NCBI GenBank assembly: GCA_024707205.1
Contig: JANQAD010000001.1
Location: forward strand, 744,001-808,000
DNA from: Demequina sp.
Lineage (GTDB): Bacteria; Actinomycetota; Actinomycetes; Actinomycetales; Demequinaceae
Reading direction: 5' to 3'
Length of the DNA: 64,000 bases
The notes below the pieces were generated by a model, which worked only from the letters and a program-made list of their open reading frames with translations, was not told where the DNA came from and did not search any database. Shown here piece by piece: positions 55,567 through 62,404 of this stretch (position 1 is the stretch's first letter; each line of letters begins with the position of its first letter). Made by a program: the position numbers and the translations under genes.

Positions 55567-56361
55567 ATGGCAGACAAGACGCGGCCGGCCGCGTTCTTCG
55601 ACCTGGACAAGACCATCATTGCGATGAGCTCGTCCTCGGCCCTGTCGCGCCCGCTTCTTGAGGGCGGCCTGCTCACGCGAACGGCCGCGCTGCGCACCGG
55701 CTACGCCGCGCTGCTGTTCCACATGGGCGGCGCCGACGAGCGCAAGACCAACCGTCTGCGCGACGCCCTCGCGGAGCTCATCCGCGGGTGGGATGTTGAG
55801 CGGCTCAACGAGATCCTCGACGAGACGCTCCACGAGTACATCGACCCGGTGGTCTTCGAGGAGGCGCTCGAGCTGATCCACGCGCACCACGAACTCGGCA
55901 GGGACGTGGTGATCGTCAGCGCGTCCGCCGAGGAGGTGGTGCGACCCATCGCCGCGCTGCTGGGTGCGGACGCCGTGATCGCCACTCGCATGACCGTTGA
56001 GGACGGCCACTTCACCGGGGAGATCGACTTCTACGCGTTCGGCGAGAACAAGGCGGTCGCGATGGCGGAGCTCGCGGCCGAGCGCGGCTACGACCTCGCG
56101 CGAAGCTACGCGTACTCGGACTCGATCACGGACATGCCCATGCTCCAGGCCGTTGGCCACGGTTACGCCGTGAACCCCGACCGCGCCCTGCGCCGCGAGG
56201 CGCTCGAGAACGGCTGGGGGATCCTCCGCTTCCGCAAGCCCATCGCGCTTCGCTCGGCGCCGTCCCCCGCGTCGGTCGCCGTGGGCGTGGCGCTGGTGAT
56301 TGGGGTGGTGGTCGGCGCCGTGCTCGTCTCGCGCGCGGTGCGCAGGCGCCGCTGGGAGTAG
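55567..56361 (+). CDS. HAD-IB (SerB-like) phosphatase with C-terminal helix
   Basis: A 264-residue protein with AFFDLDKTII (DxDxT), VSASAEEVV and SYAYSDSITDMPML, the HAD motifs of the SerB-like IB group, and a C-terminal membrane helix with ARRRRW-type tail. The equivalent of Rv3661, which also sits next to a Tad locus. Substrate unknown. Confidence 0.88.
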   Translation: MADKTRPAAFFDLDKTIIAMSSSSALSRPLLEGGLLTRTAALRTGYAALLFHMGGADERKTNRLRDALAELIRGWDVERLNEILDETLHEYIDPVVFEEALELIHAHHELGRDVVIVSASAEEVVRPIAALLGADAVIATRMTVEDGHFTGEIDFYAFGENKAVAMAELAAERGYDLARSYAYSDSITDMPMLQAVGHGYAVNPDRALRREALENGWGILRFRKPIALRSAPSPASVAVGVALVIGVVVGAVLVSRAVRRRRWE

Positions 56362-56364
56362 GTT
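56359..56364 (+). promoter_or_regulatory. -10 element (TAGGTT) for leaderless SGNH hydrolase
   Basis: TAGGTT overlaps the HAD stop codon and lies six bases before the ATG. Confidence 0.4.
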
Positions 56365-56370
56365 CACCGC

Positions 56371-57300
56371 ATGGGGGTCCGACGCTCGCTTGGGTTGGCG
56401 CTGGCGGTCGCCTTCGCGGTGGTTGGGTCTGTGGCGCTTGGCCCGGCGGCGGTCGCGTCAGACGTGGACCCGAGCATCGCACCCGAGACGACCCGCCTGA
56501 TGTTCGTGGGCGACTCGATCACGGGCTCCCCCGGCTGCTGGCGTGCACCCGTGTGGGTGTCGCTGACGAACGACGGCTGGCCCGTGGACATGGTGGGCAT
56601 CCTTACCGCGAACGAATGCGGCGACGTCACGAACGCGGTGGGCGAGCCGTTTGACGCCGACAACACCGGGATCGGCGGCATCACCGCCACGCGCATGTGG
56701 ATCAAGCTCGCCACCGACGACGTGCTGGGGACGTATACGCCGCAGGTGATCGTGATGCTGCTCGGCACCAACGACCTGCTCGGCGGCAGCGACGCGGATG
56801 CGATCCTCGCGCAGTACGACAAGCTGCTGCAGCTGTATCGGGACTACCGGCCATCGATGCGCGTGGTGGTGGGCACCCCTCCCCCGCTCGACTCCGGGGT
56901 GTGCGGGTGCGACGCGGAGCAGGCCGCGCTCGCGGAGGCACTGCCCGCATGGGCGGAGGCCGCGTCCACCGATGAGTCCCCCGTCATGGTCGCGGACCTC
57001 TCCACCGGCTTTGACCCGGCGACCGACACCGACGACGGCATCCACCCGAACGACGCGGGCAACGCCAAACTCGCGGCCGCGTGGACGCCCGTCATCGAGG
57101 ATGCGCTCGCTATCCAGCCGGTTCCTACGAGCGCCGAACCGCCGACGCCGATCGACAGCGACCAGCAGGAGGCGGCGGGCGAGTGGTGGTTTCTAGGCGG
57201 AGCCATCGCGCTCACCGTTGCGGCGGCGCGTTCTTCGCGATCCGCCGCCGATCGTGACCGATTTGTGATGATTCCCACCCCACGAAAGCGCCGCCGCTGA
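56371..57300 (+). CDS. Secreted SGNH/GDSL hydrolase
   Basis: A 309-residue protein with a signal peptide ending near AAVASD. SGNH blocks are complete: FVGDSITGS (Ser), GIGG, LLGTNDLLGG and DDGIHPNDAG (Asp-His). A late helix (WWFLGGAIALTVAAA) and basic tail may anchor it. Probably an esterase or deacetylase acting on the envelope. The word variant GTCCGACGCT falls in codons 3-6. Confidence 0.88.
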   Translation: MGVRRSLGLALAVAFAVVGSVALGPAAVASDVDPSIAPETTRLMFVGDSITGSPGCWRAPVWVSLTNDGWPVDMVGILTANECGDVTNAVGEPFDADNTGIGGITATRMWIKLATDDVLGTYTPQVIVMLLGTNDLLGGSDADAILAQYDKLLQLYRDYRPSMRVVVGTPPPLDSGVCGCDAEQAALAEALPAWAEAASTDESPVMVADLSTGFDPATDTDDGIHPNDAGNAKLAAAWTPVIEDALAIQPVPTSAEPPTPIDSDQQEAAGEWWFLGGAIALTVAAARSSRSAADRDRFVMIPTPRKRRR

Positions 57301-57453
57301 CGTTCTATTGATGACAGGGGCCGGTACCGGACGAAGGGGGACGATGCGCGCGCTGAGAGCGAGCGTCGGGGATGCTTGCGCGCGCATTTGTTACTCTAGG
57401 TGCGCGCCCGTCGCGGGGCGCTTCCCACTCACCCTCCACGAGGAGATTTCGCC

Positions 57454-58419
57454 GTGCCCAGGGCGCTGAAGATCGCTGCCGCGCTGATGGTCGCATTGGC
57501 ATCCGCGGCCATCGGCTGGTTCGGCGTGAAGTGGTGGCAGGACGCGCACGTGACCGCGGAGCCGTCACCGTCCGCGTCGTCGACGCCGACCGCAACGAGC
57601 ATCGCCTATGTGCACCTCACGTTCGACAACTCGAAGGTCGTCGCGGCCGCGAGCGCCGTGATGCAGCACCCGGCGTGCGGTGACACGTGGTCCGGCGATG
57701 CGACGGCGGCCAATGGGGTCGTCCTCACCGCCGAGGCAACGCTCGACGACGAAGATGGCGTCGACACCCTCAGCATCACCTCCAACTACACGCCGGAGGG
57801 CCAGGACCCCGTGGCATTCGTTGGGGCGGAGGGCTACTACATCGTGACGAGGGACGGCGTGGTGATCTCGCCGGACTGGGGCGGCGAGTACGTGCCGCAG
57901 TACTTCGTGGCGATCCCCGGCTCCAAAACGCCGGCCGGCGAGGGCGTCTCACTCACGGGGCCAACCCTGTGCGACGTCTCCGGCCAGCTCGCCGAGATCT
58001 GGGCGAACGTCGACTTCGACACCGCGACCCCCGAGGACATCCAGGCGGCTCAGGACGCGACCGACGCCTTCAACGCCGAGCACGCCGAACTCCCGTCGGG
58101 CGAGTACAAGATCTACGCCGTGGCGCCGATCATCGTTGGCGAGCCGGCCGCGATCGCCCGCGCCCTGAACGACGAGGGCGTCAGCAACATCGGCACGCTG
58201 TCGTACTCGATCGGCGACACCCCGCTTGCTGACGACCCGCGCTTGGAGCCCTACTGCACCGACCAGGTGAGCGGAGAGGGCGACGTGACGATCCGGGTCT
58301 GCGACGTCCCTCAGGACGTGCTCGACGAGGTCCTGGCGCGCGACGTGCCGCAGGAGTACGTCGTGGACGGCGCCCCCGCGCTAGCCATCTCCAAGCCGGT
58401 CACGATAACGATCCCCTAG
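57454..58419 (+). CDS. Orphan single-pass sensor-like protein
   Basis: A 321-residue protein with a short N-terminus, a membrane helix (AAALMVALASAAIGWFG) and an outer domain. Its C-terminal half matches the fused protein at 59984: LPSGEYKIYAVAPIIVGE against FPKGTYKIYQVNPIVFGE, then LADDPRLEPYC. It ends KPVTITIP. GTG behind GAGGAG is chosen. No sigma gene is adjacent, so it is an orphan member of the family. Confidence 0.72.
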   Translation: MPRALKIAAALMVALASAAIGWFGVKWWQDAHVTAEPSPSASSTPTATSIAYVHLTFDNSKVVAAASAVMQHPACGDTWSGDATAANGVVLTAEATLDDEDGVDTLSITSNYTPEGQDPVAFVGAEGYYIVTRDGVVISPDWGGEYVPQYFVAIPGSKTPAGEGVSLTGPTLCDVSGQLAEIWANVDFDTATPEDIQAAQDATDAFNAEHAELPSGEYKIYAVAPIIVGEPAAIARALNDEGVSNIGTLSYSIGDTPLADDPRLEPYCTDQVSGEGDVTIRVCDVPQDVLDEVLARDVPQEYVVDGAPALAISKPVTITIP

Positions 58420-58434
58420 CTGCACCCCCCTTGG

Positions 58435-58600
58435 CTTAGGCACACTGCGCATACTCTTTGGGCCCGCGCGCCTCGGTTTAGGCAGGTGACGCATACCTTG
58501 GCCGCAAGCTCCCGCTGAAGGGGGTGTCGCCGCCAAGGTATGCGTCAGTTGCCTAAACGGGCGCGACTGTGCGCGAAAGGTATGCGCAACGTGCCTAAAC
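58435..58600. repeat. Nested inverted repeats, four copies of a 26-bp unit
   Basis: Copies at 58435-58461 and 58476-58501 (plus) and 58533-58558 and 58575-58600 (minus). Unit core GTTTAGGCA then GCGCATACC or GACGCATACC. The two inner copies match at 24 of 26 positions; the outer two pair with each other. The region lies between convergent genes. Confidence 0.8.
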
Positions 58601-58629
58601 CCGTCGAGGCGCCGGGCCAGGGGCCAGCG

Positions 58630-59899
58630 CTAGCTGCGCGCCCACTTGGACTGCAGCACCCGCTTCTCCATCCAGAACCAGCTCGCGGAGGCGAACGCGT
58701 AGGCCAGCACCAGCACCGTCAGCGACATCATCCCGAAGCGCCCAAGGTCGTAGACGTTGCCGTAGGTGAACTCCCCGTTGGTGAGCAACTCCACGAGCCC
58801 CACCATCAGGTAGTGCCACACGTAGATCCCGAACGAGACGGTCGCGGTGTACCGCGCAAACCGGTTGTCCATGATCCGCCCCCAACAGCCGAGAGTGCGA
58901 TGCGCCAACGAGCGCCACCGCCGCGCACACCGCGAGCCACGGCCACAGGTACGGCTGGTTCTGGAAGTTGCCCATGAACTCGGGCTCGTAGGGGAAGCGA
59001 TTGACCCACACGAGCCAAGCCAGCCCCAGGATTCCGGCGAGGCCAAGGAGGTCGAAACCCCAGCGTCGGGCACCGGAGCGGTGCCGCCACCAGGCGATGA
59101 ACCCTGCCGCCGCGATGCCCATCGCGAAGTGCGCGAAGAAGCCGACCGGGTTGAAGTACGGCAGCCACGTCTTGGCGCCGCCGACGTCGCCGAACTCCCA
59201 GCCCTTCTGGTCGTCCGAGGGGATGAAGGTGGTGGTGATCCACTGGTTTACCAGGACGACCACAATCAGCACACCCACCCAGTAGCCCGCGCCCGTCCAG
59301 CCGCGCCGGCGGCCGATGAGGAACATGCCCAGCATCGCGATCGGCATGAAGATGTAGCTCATCACCTCGAGCGAGATGGACCACAGCGGCCCGTTGGACT
59401 CCACGGGGAAGAACGTCAGCCAGTGCCAGCCGCTCAGGAAGCTCAGGCCCGCGAGGTAGCGGGTGAGGGGGTGCTGGGTGGTGGGGTACCAGGCGAGCAC
59501 GGCGAGGAAGCTCACCGTCAGGGCCACATAGAAACCGGGGACAATGCGCGCTGCCCGACGCTTGGCATAGTGCCGTAGCGACGGCATCTTGTCGCCGCTG
59601 AAGTAGGCGGTCCAGAAGGGCAGGCTCAGCAGGGTACCGGAGAGCACGAAGAAGACGGAGACGCCGTAGGCGCCCTTCATGGCGACGCCCTGGATGTCCG
59701 CCCAGACGGTGCCGTGCTGGTCGAAGGCGAGACGCTGGAAGAGGTGGGAGAACACCACGCCAAGGGCCGCGGCGGCGCGCAGCCCGTCCGCACCCGCGAT
59801 GCGATGCTCTTTGCGCTGGCTGCCCTCGGGGGCTTCCTTGGCGATGTCGGCGGGGATGGCGTCTGGGGCCACTGGGTCGAGTGCGGTCGTCGATGACAC
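58630..59899 (-). CDS. Acyltransferase 3 family membrane protein, frameshifted
   Basis: About 422 residues when repaired, with ten or so helices. IAGADGLRAAAALGVVFSHLF carries the catalytic histidine; PSLRHYAKRRAARIVPGF is the R-x-x-R region. The break is in the CCCCC run 58879-58883; dropping one base gives LLGRIMDNRFARYTATVSFGIY and the end KRVLQSKWARS. Likely O-acetylates an envelope polymer. GTG start seven bases after TAGTCT. Confidence 0.82.
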
Positions 59900-59906
59900 G
59901 AGCGGA

Positions 59907-59912
59907 AGACTA
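59907..59912 (-). promoter_or_regulatory. -10 element (TAGTCT) for leaderless acyltransferase
   Basis: TAGTCT seven bases before the GTG start; no Shine-Dalgarno. Confidence 0.4.
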
Positions 59913-59983
59913 GCGCGCCCGCCGCCTTTGCCAGGTCTCGTAGGGTGCGAATGGCTAGGGTGTGCCTAGGAAGGGGGCCGCCG

Positions 59984-61372
59984 ATGGGGGCATGGCATTC
60001 CGCGTACGCGAACCTGCTGCGCTCGCGATTCAGCGCGCTCGTCGCGTATGCGGAGCTGCTCGTGGACAGCCGCGAGGCGGCCCGCGACCTGGCCCAGGAG
60101 TCCACCGTGGCGGTGTTCTCGCGGCGCAAGGCGCCGCGAGACACCCGCTCGGCGGAGATCGCCTGCCGGGAGTGGATGGCGGCCCGCGCGGCTGCGGACC
60201 CGTCCGGCGCGCGACCGGCGGCGGCCGTGCTGATCGCCATCGACGGCAAGGATGCCGACGGGGTGCGGGCCGTGCTCGGGAAGGCCACCCCGGATCCACT
60301 CCCAGATCCCAGCCCAGAGGACATCGCCGCCTTGCGCGCTCGTTTCACCGGGTCCGCGGCGACCTACGCCGTGCCGAGCGGCGGCGTCAACACCGTCATG
60401 GCACCCGCGCGGGGGCGGCACCGGTCCGCGCTGGCCGGCGCGGCGGCTGGCACCACGGCGGCCGTCGCCGCCGTCGCGGTCGCGGGGTGGTTTGGCCTGG
60501 ACCACCTGCCCAGCTTTGGTGGGGGCGCGGCGGCGCCAACAGCGTCGGGCAGCCCCAGCCCAACGACGCTCGCGGTGACGTGGAATCCCCAGCCCGCGGT
60601 GAATGAAGCCATGGAGGGGTTCGCGCTGCCCAAGTGCGGCGACGCGTACGAGCCGTCCACGCACGCGGTTGGCGGCATCACGCCAAAACCAACCGCGGAG
60701 CTGCAAGAGGACGACCAGTACGGCGACTACGTCATGCTCTCCGACGGGTTCGTGTCCGAGGACCAGAAGCCGGCCTTTGTGCTCGCCGGCGGCGGGTACT
60801 ACGTGATCACGCTCGACGGCAAGGTGGTGTGGGTCTCGGATTCCTCGTACCACGGCGTAGACGTCTACACCGCGAACAATCCGGTGCCCGGCGCCTCGGG
60901 GCCCAGCTCCGGCCTGCAGCGCTCCAACCTCTGCGACGCTGTGGAGCCGTACAAGAAGTTCGAGAAGAAGTGGGAAGGCATCGACTGGAACGACCCGGAC
61001 GATCAGCTGGCCTACCAGGAGGCGTTGAAGAAGTTCCTCAAGAAGCTGGGCGATTTCCCCAAGGGGACGTACAAGATCTACCAGGTCAATCCCATCGTGT
61101 TCGGCGAACAGGAGGCGCTCGCGGAGGTCTTCGCCGCCGAGGGCATCAACCAGATCAACAACCTCGAGTACGACATCACCTACACCAACTTGGCCCAGGA
61201 TCCCCGCGTCTCGCCGTACTGCTCGGGCGACTACAACGTTGGCGACTTCCAGTGCAACCCGCCGCTGGACGTGCTCCACGATGTGCTCACCCGCGACATC
61301 GATCCCGCGGACATCAACGACGTCAAGGGCGCCGTCGCGATCAGCGAGCCGCTCGAGTACACGATGGAGTGA
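59984..61372 (+). CDS. Fusion of a sigma region-2-like domain with a sensor-type membrane protein
   Basis: A 462-residue protein. Residues about 8-66 (LLRSRFSALVAYAELL, DLAQESTVAVFSRRKAP) align with region 2 of the window's ECF factors; VFSRRKAP matches VFSRRRAP of sigma 2. No region 4 follows. A linker of about 80 residues leads to a membrane helix (149-170) and an outer domain related to the orphan sensor at 57454. I chose the ATG behind AGGAAGGGGG; an upstream ATG (59951) near a TAGGGT is possible. Confidence 0.7.
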   Translation: MGAWHSAYANLLRSRFSALVAYAELLVDSREAARDLAQESTVAVFSRRKAPRDTRSAEIACREWMAARAAADPSGARPAAAVLIAIDGKDADGVRAVLGKATPDPLPDPSPEDIAALRARFTGSAATYAVPSGGVNTVMAPARGRHRSALAGAAAGTTAAVAAVAVAGWFGLDHLPSFGGGAAAPTASGSPSPTTLAVTWNPQPAVNEAMEGFALPKCGDAYEPSTHAVGGITPKPTAELQEDDQYGDYVMLSDGFVSEDQKPAFVLAGGGYYVITLDGKVVWVSDSSYHGVDVYTANNPVPGASGPSSGLQRSNLCDAVEPYKKFEKKWEGIDWNDPDDQLAYQEALKKFLKKLGDFPKGTYKIYQVNPIVFGEQEALAEVFAAEGINQINNLEYDITYTNLAQDPRVSPYCSGDYNVGDFQCNPPLDVLHDVLTRDIDPADINDVKGAVAISEPLEYTME

Positions 61373-61407
61373 CGCACCCCGAAACGTCTTGACCCCCCCC
61401 GTCACGG

Positions 61408-61851
61408 TCACGATCCCGTAGGCGCGAACTCCTCCGCGGCGTCCAGGTAGCGCTCGTTGATCCGAGCCTGCACGGCGCGGGCGCCGGGCAGCTTGGCCAC
61501 CAGGGTCGCCGGGCGCGAGGTCTCGCTCACGGTAAACACCGTGCGGCCGCCAATGCGCTCCACGAGGAACAGCTCCTCGCCCTCAAGCGGGTGACCTGGC
61601 ACGGTGCGGTAGCGGAAGCCTGCGCGGTCCTGCTCGTCGATGACCTCGGTCACCTCGCAGCGGGTGGTCACCGGCAGGTGCGGGGCGCGCGCGACGAATG
61701 GCCCGCCTAGAACGGCTCGCTCCGGCGCCACGATGATGCGGAATCCCGCGCGCTGCTGGATCCGCCACGTGAGCACCGCCTCGGCGACTGGGCCGAACGC
61801 CCCCTCGTCGCCCACGTCGCGCGATCTCGCGGTAGAACGGAACTCAGCCAT
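61408..61851 (-). CDS. DUF1990-family protein
   Basis: A 147-residue protein with FGPVAEAVLTWRIQQRAGFRI and a C-terminal GARAVQARINERYLDAAEEF, the pattern of DUF1990 (a lipocalin/START-like fold, function unknown). The GCCCGACGCT word directly abuts the ATG. Confidence 0.75.
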   Translation of the reverse strand: MAEFRSTARSRDVGDEGAFGPVAEAVLTWRIQQRAGFRIIVAPERAVLGGPFVARAPHLPVTTRCEVTEVIDEQDRAGFRYRTVPGHPLEGEELFLVERIGGRTVFTVSETSRPATLVAKLPGARAVQARINERYLDAAEEFAPTGS

Positions 61852-61863
61852 AGCGTCGGGCCG

Positions 61864-62145
61864 CTAGCTGCCGCTCTTGCGGCGGAACTCCTTGTGACCG
61901 TGCGCGGCGCCGTCGCCGTGCACCTGCTTGCCCGACGCTCCGGTGCCCGAGGTGGGGCGCGGCACCTGGTCGTCGTGGCCGACGGCGGCGGCCATGATGC
62001 CCTGATCCTCGCCTTCTGGGAGGTCCTTGATGGACTTGAGGAATTCCTGGGCGGGCTCGTCGCGGAGCATCTTCGCGAGCTTGCCGCGGTGGAAGATCAC
62101 CACCTCGCCGTTGGTGCGGGTCGCGTACTTATAGTCGGCTGGCAT
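61864..62145 (-). CDS. Small protein of unknown function
   Basis: A 93-residue charged protein (MPADYKYATRTNGEVVIFH, later PEGEDQGIMAAAVGHDDQVP) with a His/Gly/Lys-rich, probably disordered tail. No family recognised. It precedes the DUF1990 gene by 12 bp on the same strand and may be co-transcribed with it. Confidence 0.6.
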   Translation of the reverse strand: MPADYKYATRTNGEVVIFHRGKLAKMLRDEPAQEFLKSIKDLPEGEDQGIMAAAVGHDDQVPRPTSGTGASGKQVHGDGAAHGHKEFRRKSGS

Positions 62146-62189
62146 GAGTCCATCGAAACACGGATGCGCCCCGCGCGCACCTTTGGGCC

Positions 62190-62266
62190 CCTACGTCTCA
62201 ACCGTCCAGGGCATGTTTGCCGGGGGTTGTGGGCCTCGAACCGCCGCTGGGCGGTTGAGACGTAGG
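62190..62266. repeat. Long inverted repeat, 15-bp arms with 47-nt spacer
   Basis: CCTACGTCTCAACCG and CGGTTGAGACGTAGG are perfect complements, in the region between the divergent small protein and acs. Similar in build to the elements at 22729 and 34436. Confidence 0.7.
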
Positions 62267-62367
62267 AGGACAGCGCCGGGGCGCTGGTCGCAGCGCTCGC
62301 CGCAGCCATCGCGTGTCTCGCCCCACCAGGGTTTTACCAGGCCCCCTAACAAACCCCCTCACAAGGG

Positions 62368-62398
62368 TTGGAAATACCAGGCATAACCTGTCTAGTCT
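62368..62398 (+). promoter_or_regulatory. Promoter for leaderless acs
   Basis: TTGGAA (62368-62373) and TAGTCT (62393-62398) with a 19-base spacer; the ATG follows six bases later. Confidence 0.45.
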
Positions 62399-62404
62399 GG
62401 CGCC

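Larger units (their letters stand above)
17178..61939. repeat. Dispersed word GCCCGACGCT, 22 exact copies
   Basis: Plus-strand copies start at 17178, 21092, 25714, 30183, 35978, 37474, 38936, 43037, 46036, 47255, 59553 and 61930. Minus-strand copies start at 22858, 28212, 33761, 41086, 43847, 55277, 55455, 59062, 60541 and 61852. Four are intergenic (22858, 28212, 46036, 61852). The core CCGACGCT occurs at about 15 further sites, e.g. 3137, 14680, 15501, 29861, 32354, 44605, 50604 and 56379. Confidence 0.85.

Noticed and set aside
58435..58600. Possible CRISPR array
   Set aside because: Only four copies, in alternating orientation, with unequal spacers and no cas genes.
61239..61421. Open frame downstream of the fusion gene
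   Set aside because: Only the last eight codons resemble anything (PVTVTIP); the rest is an alternative frame of the fusion gene.
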